A stretch of DNA of 5,618 nt. Origin: Promethearchaeota archaeon. Lineage in GTDB: Archaea; Asgardarchaeota; Lokiarchaeia; Sigynarchaeales; SOKP01. Of this stretch, positions 1 through 5,093 are shown piece after piece (positions within the stretch are counted from its first letter, which is position 1; each line of letters opens with the position of its first letter). A program made the position numbers and the translations under genes. The notes beneath the pieces are model-generated. The model was given only the letters and a program-made list of their open reading frames with translations. It ran no database searches and was not told the DNA's origin. Location of the stretch: the NCBI GenBank assembly GCA_004524515.1, contig SDNV01000164.1, positions 1 to 5,618 on the forward strand, given 5' to 3'.

Positions 1-834
1 AAGGGCTTTCGCTATCTTAGCAGTACTTTCCCACATGGAATCATAGACAATCACCACGCTATTTCCATCAATTCGGCCACTAGACCATTTTTTATAAGCC
101 TGAACGATATCAGGAATATGTTTCTTCCAACCAACTCCATGAGAGGGACAAATTACATCTATAGGCAAGGCTTCTACAGCAGGAATGGTTTTAGCAATTA
201 ATTTTGAGAGATGGAGCAAAATGTTAGCATAATATTTTTCTGCTTCCCACATTATTTCGGTGAAGCCATTTTCATCGTCCCAATATTTAGATGTGGCAAA
301 ATGTTGACCGAATGCATCGTTAGAGAATAAAACATTTGGACCTTTTTCATCAGACATGAATGAAACCATTGAATCTGGCCAATGAATCATAGGTATCGGA
401 ACAAACGTGAAAACTTTTCCATTTCCGGCATCTAATGTATCACCTTCTTTTACGGCTCTTATTTCTTTAAACTTTTCAGCAGACACTTCCTCATGATAAT
501 GTTGTTCTAAAATTTCAACTCCTTTAGTGGAAGCAATAATTTGTGCATTAGGCAAGTATGGGAGAATCAAAGGAAAAGACCCTGAATGATCCGGCTCTAT
601 GTGATTCATTATAAAATATTTTATGTCCTTAGGATCACAAACAGTTTTAATTTTATCTAAATAATAATGAAAATAAGGTCTCTTAACAGTATCTATAAGG
701 ATGTAATCCGATCCACTCTTCACTAAATAGGCATTGTATGAAGAACCTTTATGAGTACTATAGCCGTGGAAGTTCCTAACTTCCCAATCAACATACCCAA
801 TATAAAACACATCTTTTAAAATCTCTCGTACCAT
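1..834 (-). CDS. fprA: A-type flavoprotein (flavodiiron protein), 3' end outside window
   Basis: Flavodiiron proteins are soluble enzymes that reduce O2 to water and/or NO to N2O, using electrons from rubredoxin or, in methanogens, directly from F420H2. The 278 visible residues begin with the metallo-beta-lactamase-like diiron domain. Its metal ligands are all visible: H78-x-E80-x-D82-H83 in NHIEPDHSG, H151 in PMIHWPDS, D173 in FSNDAFGQH and H232 in CPSHGVGW. The flavodoxin domain begins near residue 258; its strand 1 and FMN phosphate loop read VVIVYDSMWEST. Family members are about 400 residues, so roughly 120 residues lie beyond position 1. The ATG at 834 gives the normal family N-terminus (VFYIGYVDWEVRNFHGY) and has a weak GTGA 7 bases upstream. 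The gene is divergent from the small gene at 1073. The family is certain; choosing between O2 and NO as substrate, or naming the electron donor, is not possible from this sequence. Confidence 0.97.
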   Translation of the reverse strand, partial: MVREILKDVFYIGYVDWEVRNFHGYSTHKGSSYNAYLVKSGSDYILIDTVKRPYFHYYLDKIKTVCDPKDIKYFIMNHIEPDHSGSFPLILPYLPNAQIIASTKGVEILEQHYHEEVSAEKFKEIRAVKEGDTLDAGNGKVFTFVPIPMIHWPDSMVSFMSDEKGPNVLFSNDAFGQHFATSKYWDDENGFTEIMWEAEKYYANILLHLSKLIAKTIPAVEALPIDVICPSHGVGWKKHIPDIVQAYKKWSSGRIDGNSVVIVYDSMWESTAKIAKAL

Positions 835-872
835 AATTTTTCACATTTTTATTTAGGATTTTAAATATCAAT

Positions 873-884
873 TTATTATAAATT
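873..884 (-). promoter_or_regulatory. TATA box for the flavodiiron gene
   Basis: Read on the minus strand, TTTATAAT lies at 882-875, about 45 bases before the ATG. That places the transcript start near 853 with a leader of about 18 bases containing a weak GTGA. A second TATA-like stretch, TTTAAAAT at 865-858, would instead give a nearly leaderless transcript. I cannot choose firmly between them. Confidence 0.45.
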
Positions 885-968
885 GGGGAAATTATAAAGT
901 TACTTTCTATGATTTATAAAAATTTGTAAGGTAAAATATTAAAAAACAGAATTTTAGACATTAGAGAC

Positions 969-976
969 TTTATAAT
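969..976 (+). promoter_or_regulatory. TATA box for the small gene at 1073
   Basis: TTTATAAT followed by an A-rich stretch matches an archaeal TATA box. A start about 25 bases downstream would lie near 1000, giving a leader of about 70 bases. This leader contains a GAGGAGG at 1009-1015 and the A7/T7 palindromes at 1021-1057. Another TATA-like sequence (ATTTATAAAA) lies at about 913-921. Confidence 0.4.
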
Positions 977-1020
977 TAAAAACAAAATAATTATTACTTC
1001 ATAGTTATGAGGAGGACTAC

Positions 1021-1057
1021 TAAAAAAATAAAATTATCACAATTTTTTTAAAAAAAT
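1021..1057. repeat. A7/T7 inverted repeats in the leader of the small gene
   Basis: TAAAAAAAT at 1021-1029 pairs perfectly with ATTTTTTTA at 1042-1050 across a 12-base loop. ATTTTTTTAAAAAAAT at 1042-1057 is also a perfect 16-base palindrome, so two hairpins would compete for the T7 arm. The T7 run could itself act as an archaeal termination signal. The 9-mer TAAAAAAAT occurs three times here (1021, 1049, 1080), the last forming the slippery run inside the following gene. All pairing is A-T and therefore weak. Confidence 0.5.
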
Positions 1058-1058
1058 C

Positions 1059-1064
1059 GGGAGG
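1059..1064 (+). promoter_or_regulatory. Strong Shine-Dalgarno site fixing the start at 1073
   Basis: GGGAGG ends 8 bases before the ATG at 1073, the best ribosome binding site in the window. It matters because the only open frame downstream has no in-frame ATG of its own. The site therefore argues that translation starts at 1073 and must change frame. Confidence 0.7.
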
Positions 1065-1072
1065 AAAACTTA

Positions 1073-1230
1073 ATGAAGATAAAAAAATAGAAGATTGTGA
1101 TTGTTTGCATCCAGACGTAAAGAATGCTCATCTAGGGGGTTGTACCTTGAACCAAATTCTCAAATATCATGGAGATCAATCAATTGGAGAACTTCTAAAA
1201 CAGCTAGAGCTAGAAAAAGGAGATAAATAA
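1073..1230 (+). CDS. Small Cys/His-rich protein, frame changes at an A7 run
   Basis: From the ATG, the zero frame is only five codons and then TAG at 1088-1090 (MKIKK, stop). Moving back one base on A7 (1081-1087) gives a 52-residue protein: MKIKKIEDCDCLHPDVKN, then AHLGGCTLNQILKYHGDQ, then SIGELLKQLELEKGDK, ending at TAA 1228-1230. The reading frame is protein-like: an N-terminal C-D-C-L-H cluster (residues 9-13), a third Cys at residue 24, then an amphipathic helix rich in Leu, Glu and Lys. The C-x-C-x-H plus Cys pattern could bind a metal, which is inference only. I do not recognise the family. The strong ribosome site, own promoter and coding look argue for a real gene. The shift may be programmed -1 frameshifting on A_AAA_AAA, transcript slippage, a recent inactivating deletion, or a sequencing error in a homopolymer. 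It lies divergent to the flavodiiron gene. Confidence 0.6.
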
Positions 1231-1238
1231 AAATCCCC

Positions 1239-1248
1239 TTTATAAATA
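1239..1248 (+). promoter_or_regulatory. TATA box for the ABC exporter operon
   Basis: TTTATAAATA is a near-ideal archaeal TATA box, starting 8 bases after the stop of the small gene. It predicts a transcript start near 1268-1272 and a leader of about 30 bases ending in a GATGAGG ribosome site. It separates the exporter from the small gene, although read-through is possible. Confidence 0.65.
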
Positions 1249-1266
1249 CCAAATACAAATAAGTTA

Positions 1267-1275
1267 TTTTTTTTT
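1267..1275 (+). terminator. T9 tract, possible terminator of the small gene
   Basis: An unbroken run of nine T lies 36 bases after the small gene's stop, the usual form of an archaeal terminator. It also coincides with the predicted exporter transcript start, so it may instead simply be the initial transcribed region. Confidence 0.3.
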
Positions 1276-1288
1276 ATTAATTATATGA

Positions 1289-1295
1289 GATGAGG
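1289..1295 (+). promoter_or_regulatory. Ribosome binding site favouring the exporter start at 1302
   Basis: GATGAGG ends six bases before the ATG at 1302. An upstream in-frame ATG at 1290 lies inside this motif and would add only MRNN. The 1302 start begins MSAIIVKNLSKHF, which matches how ATPases of this family normally start. Confidence 0.6.
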
Positions 1296-1301
1296 AATAA
1301 T

Positions 1302-2294
1302 ATGAGTGCAATCATCGTAAAGAATTTATCAAAACATTTTTTTCCATCGAAAAAGGAAAAAAAAGGAAATAAAAATAAGCAATTCAAACCAATGAGAAAG
1401 TCTAAAAATAATGTTGTTCGAGCCGTTGATAACATATCTTTTGAAGTGAAAGAGGGCGAGATTTTCGGATTTTTAGGTCCAAATGGAGCAGGAAAAACCA
1501 CGACCATCAGAATGCTAACTGGAGTCTTGAAACCTACTAATGGTACAATTTTAGTTTTTGACAATAATTTTTGGACAAATCCTATCAGAATTAAACAAAT
1601 TATGGGACATGTGCCAGAAGAAGCAAACGTCTATATGGATCTTTCAGGTTTAGAAAATTTATCCTTCATAGGTGAACTTTATGGTATGAATAAGAAAGAA
1701 CGTATAGCTCGAGCAGAAGATCTACTTATGAAGTTCGATCTCTATGAAAAAAGGCATTTTAAAGCTAAAAAATATTCTAAAGGCATGAAACAAAGACTTT
1801 TATTATGCATGGCCCTAATGAGCGATCCAAAAATCTTATTTCTCGATGAGCCGACTTCTGGTTTGGATGTGCAGAGTAGTATTATAATTAAAAACATCAT
1901 AAAGCAATATAACAAGGAGGGAATGACCATTTTCATGACAACTCATGATATGGATGTAGCAAACGAAATGTGTAATAGAATCGCCATTATCAATGAGGGG
2001 AAACTAATTGGTTTAGATACGCCCGAGAATTTAAAAAAATTAAAGCAAGAATATCAGGCAATAGATTTTTATTTTTCACAAGACATAAATGAAAGTGAAT
2101 TGAATAATTTGAAATCTATAAAACAAGTTCAGAAAATAAGAGATTATTATCACATAATTGTTCATGATATAAACGACGGTGCTTGCGAGATAATTGAATA
2201 TATGAAATCAAAAGGCATAAATATTAAGAAAATCAATACCTATGAACCTCATTTGGAGGAAGTATTTATTAAAATGATTAAGGGAGAGGATTAA
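1302..2294 (+). CDS. ABC-2 type exporter, ATP-binding subunit
   Basis: This is the cytoplasmic ATPase of an ABC-2 (DrrA/NatA-like) export system that powers the permease encoded next. Seen in 330 residues: Walker A GPNGAGKTT at 59-67, the Q-loop region GHVPEEANVY at 102-111, signature YSKGMKQR at 158-165, Walker B ILFLDEP at 178-184, D-loop SGLD at 186-189 and switch His215. The C-terminal 90 residues form the regulatory extension of this family, ending EEVFIKMIKG. The Q-loop position carries Glu106, as in many NatA-like ATPases, and the signature lacks the classic LSGGQ. A Lys/Arg-rich insert occupies residues 15-37, between the first two strands. The ATG at 1302 is preferred over 1290 because of the ribosome site before it. 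The substrate cannot be told from the sequence; lipids, drugs or ions are all possible in this family. Confidence 0.95.
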   Translation: MSAIIVKNLSKHFFPSKKEKKGNKNKQFKPMRKSKNNVVRAVDNISFEVKEGEIFGFLGPNGAGKTTTIRMLTGVLKPTNGTILVFDNNFWTNPIRIKQIMGHVPEEANVYMDLSGLENLSFIGELYGMNKKERIARAEDLLMKFDLYEKRHFKAKKYSKGMKQRLLLCMALMSDPKILFLDEPTSGLDVQSSIIIKNIIKQYNKEGMTIFMTTHDMDVANEMCNRIAIINEGKLIGLDTPENLKKLKQEYQAIDFYFSQDINESELNNLKSIKQVQKIRDYYHIIVHDINDGACEIIEYMKSKGINIKKINTYEPHLEEVFIKMIKGED

Positions 2295-2295
2295 G

Positions 2296-3084
2296 ATGAA
2301 GAGAGAAGAAATTTTTGAAAATTATTCAAAACCAGATAAATTTTTGGTACAAATAAAGAGATCTTTTGCAATAACTAAAAAGGACTTGAAAATCTACTAT
2401 AATAAAGGACCTGTAGTCATTCAAGGGATTTTTCTACCAATTATGCTTTTTTTTGCCTTTACAATTGGAAGAAATATCATAACAATTTATATTGTATCAG
2501 GATTAATGGCTATGATTTTATTCATGACTTCTACTTCAATCGGACCTGTGGTATTTCCGTGGGAAACCCGTGCAAAGACATTAGAAAGATTAATCGCTTG
2601 TCCGATTTCAATTAAAACAATTCTTTTAGGTAATATTTGGAGTTCTTTCATTTTTGGCTTTATCTTTGCATTTGTGCCATTAATACTTGGGATTATAATT
2701 TTTGGTCTATGGTATTCGATTAATATTTTTATTATTATTCTTGCGATAATTTTAGCCGCTTTAGCATTTTCAAGCTTTAGTCTTATACTGTCAGTCCCGC
2801 CTACAGAAACCCCAGCCAATACCATGATATTAACCATATTGATCAAATTTCCCTTATTGTTTCTCAGTCCTCTTTTCATGCCCATTGAATCCGCCCCTTA
2901 CAGTGTGATTTCACCTTTAACTTATTTCATAGATCTTATAAATGTGGGGCTTGGAGATGAGAGCGCCTTTGGAGCCTATGGGCTATTGATTGATTTTGTG
3001 ATTTTATTACTTTTTGGATTTTTTTTCCTCTTTTTAGCATTTTTCCTGCATGAAAAGGTCTTACAGAAAAGATTTCGGGGCTGA
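2296..3084 (+). CDS. ABC-2 type exporter, permease subunit
   Basis: This is the membrane partner of the ATPase just upstream. The ATG follows the ATPase stop by a single base, with GGGAGAGGA as ribosome site inside the end of that gene, so the two are translationally linked. The 262 residues start with about 40 hydrophilic residues. Hydrophobic segments follow at roughly 41-58, 62-86, 112-137, 142-166, 176-197 and 225-252, giving six membrane spans. The stretch ETRAKTLERLIACPISIKT at 90-108 after the second span is the typical ABC-2 permease coupling region (E-x-G-T-L-E-x-L-x-x-x-P-I-S in relatives). TETPANTMILTILIKFP with SPLFMPIE before the last span is also typical. The C-terminus is basic (HEKVLQKRFRG), consistent with a cytoplasmic end. 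With one ATPase and one permease gene, the working complex is probably a dimer of each. Confidence 0.93.
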   Translation: MKREEIFENYSKPDKFLVQIKRSFAITKKDLKIYYNKGPVVIQGIFLPIMLFFAFTIGRNIITIYIVSGLMAMILFMTSTSIGPVVFPWETRAKTLERLIACPISIKTILLGNIWSSFIFGFIFAFVPLILGIIIFGLWYSINIFIIILAIILAALAFSSFSLILSVPPTETPANTMILTILIKFPLLFLSPLFMPIESAPYSVISPLTYFIDLINVGLGDESAFGAYGLLIDFVILLLFGFFFLFLAFFLHEKVLQKRFRG

Positions 3085-3145
3085 ATTAAAGGACTTACAT
3101 ATTGATTTAACTTCTATGAGAAAATTCTGGTTTATCCTAAAAAAT

Positions 3146-3160
3146 TATTTTTATTCTTTT
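3146..3160 (+). terminator. T-rich tract after the exporter operon
   Basis: A stretch of mostly T, interrupted by A and C, lies about 60 bases after the permease stop. This resembles archaeal oligo-T termination but has no run longer than five. The rest of 3085-3310 shows no gene-like frame and no RNA gene that I can recognise. Confidence 0.3.
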
Positions 3161-3310
3161 ATCAAAAATTTCTACGTGAGAGCATGATATAATAATTTAT
3201 ATTCTCAAGAATTAACCTTATAAACAAAATTTATGTGGACAACATACTTTAAATAGAAAATCAGGAATTATTGATAAAAATTGGACTCCTCAATATTAAT
3301 AATGAAAAGA

Positions 3311-3320
3311 ATTATAAAAA
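3311..3320 (+). promoter_or_regulatory. TATA box for the methyltransferase gene
   Basis: ATTATAAAAA, continuing into TAAATAAA, lies 41-50 bases before the ATG at 3361. It predicts a transcript start around 3340 and a short leader of about 20 bases. No clear ribosome binding site is present in that leader; GTGGA at 3350-3354 is the only weak candidate. Confidence 0.45.
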
Positions 3321-3360
3321 TAAATAAAACAACATAACAATTTAGGTCAGTGGAAATAAA

Positions 3361-3864
3361 ATGGAAATTAAAAACACATCTGCGCATGAAAGAGAAGTCT
3401 CCCATTCTCATTTAATCCAAGGATTATCACCTGTAATATTTTTGATAATCTGGATTTTGGATTCTAATGTTTTTTTTGTATCGATTTATTTAAACTATAT
3501 TATCCCTTATCTTTTACGATTAACAGCATTTTTATTTACATTAATTCTTGCACTACTTTTGATTTATTTTTCTCATCGAATTCTCTTTAATAAAAATATT
3601 CCATCTAACATTTTGATAACGGATGGAATTCTGAAACATGTAAGAAATCCTCTTTATCTTGGGGTATTATTAATATATCTTGCTTTTCTTTTTTATTCGA
3701 TTTCGTTGATTTCAGTCGCAGTTTTTATAGTAATTTTCTTAATTTATAATCGAATGGTAAATTACGAAGAGAATATGCTTGAAAAATTGTTTGGAGAAGA
3801 CTATTTGAAGTATAAAAAGAGAGTCTCTAAGTGGATACCTAATCCCTTTAAAAAATCAAATTAA
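3361..3864 (+). CDS. ICMT/PEMT-type membrane methyltransferase
   Basis: The 167 residues match the isoprenylcysteine carboxyl methyltransferase / phospholipid methyltransferase superfamily, integral membrane enzymes that use S-adenosylmethionine. After a hydrophilic N-terminus (1-20) come hydrophobic spans at about 21-44, 47-70 and 98-130, the last long enough to be a helical hairpin. The family signature is visible as GILKHVRNPLYLG at 89-101, with R95, P97, Y99 and G101 in the usual places. Later comes NYEENMLEKLFGEDYLKYKKRVSKWIP (134-160), with the conserved Glu pair 136-137, the F-G-x-x-Y-x-x-Y motif and the final W-I-P. Prokaryotic relatives have varied or unknown substrates, so a true protein prenylcysteine role should not be assumed. 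It has its own promoter and probably its own terminator, so it is likely a single-gene unit. Confidence 0.88.
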   Translation: MEIKNTSAHEREVSHSHLIQGLSPVIFLIIWILDSNVFFVSIYLNYIIPYLLRLTAFLFTLILALLLIYFSHRILFNKNIPSNILITDGILKHVRNPLYLGVLLIYLAFLFYSISLISVAVFIVIFLIYNRMVNYEENMLEKLFGEDYLKYKKRVSKWIPNPFKKSN

Positions 3865-3889
3865 GAGAATTCCAATACAAAATTAAATA

Positions 3890-3896
3890 TTTTTTT
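3890..3896 (+). terminator. Oligo-T terminator after the methyltransferase
   Basis: A T7 run followed by ATTCTATT begins 26 bases after the stop codon, fitting archaeal termination on T tracts. The remaining intergenic DNA to 4010 is almost pure A/T with no supported gene. Confidence 0.45.
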
Positions 3897-4014
3897 ATTC
3901 TATTAATTTCTTTAGATTAGCAGAATTAATATTTTCTTAATATTTAAATAAAATAAAGAAAATGAATTAAAATATATATGAAACAGAAAAGATTTAAAAA
4001 CCAATTTAACACTT

Positions 4015-4024
4015 TTTATAAATA
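4015..4024 (+). promoter_or_regulatory. TATA box of a leaderless gene at 4048
   Basis: TTTATAAATA is centred 28 bases before the ATG at 4048, so transcription should begin at or within a few bases of the start codon. No Shine-Dalgarno sequence precedes this ATG, which agrees with a leaderless message. The box is identical to that of the exporter operon. A weaker TATA-like TTTAAAAA lies at 3993-4000. Confidence 0.7.
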
Positions 4025-4047
4025 TTAAACTTAACTGGTCAACTTAA

Positions 4048-4974
4048 ATGGAAGAATTCAATTGTGAAGTATTAATCATTGGAGCTGGTCCTGCAGGTTT
4101 AAATGCTGGAATATATTGTGGCAGAGCTAATAGAAAAACCATTATTCTTGAGGGCAAGGAACCCTCTGCTTTGGAAAAAACCAAAGAAATTAGTAATTGG
4201 TTGGGGGAACAAAAAATCGAGGGTCCTAATCTATTAGAAAAATTCCGAAAGCATGCTGAAAGCTATAATACTGTTAAAATCATTAAAGGTGATGTAATTG
4301 CTCTCATGATGGGAATGGGTATGAATATGATATCCACAAGGACAGCTAATATCACCTCTGACGTAGTTATAATTGCCACTGGCAGAGGGCAACGAAAGGA
4401 AGTAATTACAGGAGAAAGTAATTTAGTAGGGTATGGGGTTTCTTATTGTGCATTATGTGATGGACCCTTATATAAAGAAAAAGTTGTGTATTTATATGGG
4501 ACTGATGAAGAGGTTATTGAAGATGCTTTAGCTTTGCATCAAATGGGTTGCATCGTAAATATAATAACAACCTTAGAAAAGAATGAGTTACCAGGCAATA
4601 TTGAAGAAGTAAAGAATAAAGGAATACAAATTATTGATAAAATGGAGATAACTGAAGCAGTGAAAAATACTGAAGGATTAATTGAAAAAATAATCTGTAA
4701 ATCTGTAGATTCTGAAGAGCTTCAAGAATTTGAATTAGATTGTCTATTTATATTTTCTCACGTTCCCTCAAATTCCATATTTAAAAAAGCAGGAGTGGGA
4801 TTAGATGAGATGGGAAATATTAAAGTAGATCAAAATCAACAAACCAATATCAAAAGTGTTTATGCTGCGGGTGATGTCACGGGAGGAGTTTTTCAAGTTA
4901 TTTTCGCTGTTTCAGAAGGGGCCCGCGCCGCTTTAAGTGCATTAAAATATCTCAGAACACTCAAAAAAGAGTAA
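4048..4974 (+). CDS. Thioredoxin reductase-like flavoprotein lacking NADPH motifs
   Basis: A 308-residue protein of the low-molecular-weight thioredoxin reductase family, in which FAD and a Cys pair pass electrons to thioredoxin-like proteins. FAD motifs are intact: GAGPAG at 12-17, ATG at 110-112 and AAGDVTGG with its following helix at 273-296. The redox pair is C134-A-L-C137 in GVSYCALCDGPLY, where CATC is usual. The NADPH domain is present by length, but its motifs are not. The GxGxxA site reads YGTDEE (150-155), and the HRRxxxR motif that binds the NADPH phosphate is replaced by ITTLEKNEL (173-181). Family knowledge: such loss occurs in F420H2-dependent (methanogen DFTR) and ferredoxin-dependent (clostridial FFTR) relatives and in the Thermoplasma enzyme. 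A non-NADPH donor is thus inferred here. A Met-rich stretch occupies residues 87-94. No thioredoxin gene is adjacent. It is transcribed alone from a leaderless promoter. Confidence 0.92.
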   Translation: MEEFNCEVLIIGAGPAGLNAGIYCGRANRKTIILEGKEPSALEKTKEISNWLGEQKIEGPNLLEKFRKHAESYNTVKIIKGDVIALMMGMGMNMISTRTANITSDVVIIATGRGQRKEVITGESNLVGYGVSYCALCDGPLYKEKVVYLYGTDEEVIEDALALHQMGCIVNIITTLEKNELPGNIEEVKNKGIQIIDKMEITEAVKNTEGLIEKIICKSVDSEELQEFELDCLFIFSHVPSNSIFKKAGVGLDEMGNIKVDQNQQTNIKSVYAAGDVTGGVFQVIFAVSEGARAALSALKYLRTLKKE

Positions 4975-5026
4975 ACATATTTATAATTAAGAAAATTTAA
5001 AATGCATGATTAGAGTTCCAGACCGC

Positions 5027-5034
5027 TTTTTTTT
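5027..5034 (+). terminator. Oligo-T terminator after the thioredoxin reductase-like gene
   Basis: A T8 run, preceded by the GC-containing CCAGACCGC, lies 52 bases after the stop codon at 4974. This is the longest T run between this gene and the recombinase and is a good candidate for an archaeal terminator. Confidence 0.5.
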
Positions 5035-5047
5035 CAGATATCACGTG

Positions 5048-5073
5048 GATATTACAACCTAATTTGTAATATC
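5048..5073. repeat. Perfect 10-bp inverted repeat, dif-like layout, before the recombinase
   Basis: GATATTACAA (5048-5057) and TTGTAATATC (5064-5073) are perfect inverted copies around the 6-bp centre CCTAAT. Two 11-bp arms around a 6-bp centre (5047-5074) is the layout of XerCD/XerA dif sites, although the outermost base pair here does not match. The site ends 20 bases before the recombinase start codon. Its right arm also falls where a TATA box would sit (TTGTAATAT, about 26 bases before the ATG), so it could equally be an operator for that gene. Further partial copies of the arm (ATATCAC) occur at 5038-5044 and 5069-5075. Confidence 0.6.
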
Positions 5074-5093
5074 ACAATACTATTGAAGTTAAT

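Noticed and set aside
1007..1051. 14-codon ORF (MRRTTKKIKLSQFF) starting at an ATG within GAGGAGG
   Set aside because: It is too short and has no ribosome site of its own, because the GAGGAGG overlaps the start. I mention it only as a possible leader peptide, not as a gene.
1277..1564. 95-codon minus-strand open frame
   Set aside because: It lies opposite the start of the ABC ATPase gene, whose Walker A motif is encoded on the plus strand there. The long hydrophobic run is the complement of its Lys-rich codons.
1742..1936. 64-codon minus-strand open frame
   Set aside because: It is antisense to the signature and Walker B region of the ATPase, with no independent support.
2487..2885. 132-codon minus-strand open frame
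   Set aside because: It is antisense to the permease, whose plus-strand protein has clear family motifs. There is no promoter or ribosome site and no recognisable domain.
3116..3187. 23-codon ORF starting MRKFWFILKN after the permease
   Set aside because: There is no ribosome site and no suitably placed TATA box. The hydrophobic composition is what random T-rich DNA would give.
3926..3945. Tandem TTAATATTT repeat (3926 and 3937)
   Set aside because: Two 9-mers of pure A/T in DNA that is about 85% A/T are expected by chance.
5048..5073. Inverted repeat read as a rho-independent terminator hairpin of the upstream gene
   Set aside because: No T run follows the right arm, and the T8 tract lies upstream of it, so it does not have the shape of an intrinsic terminator.
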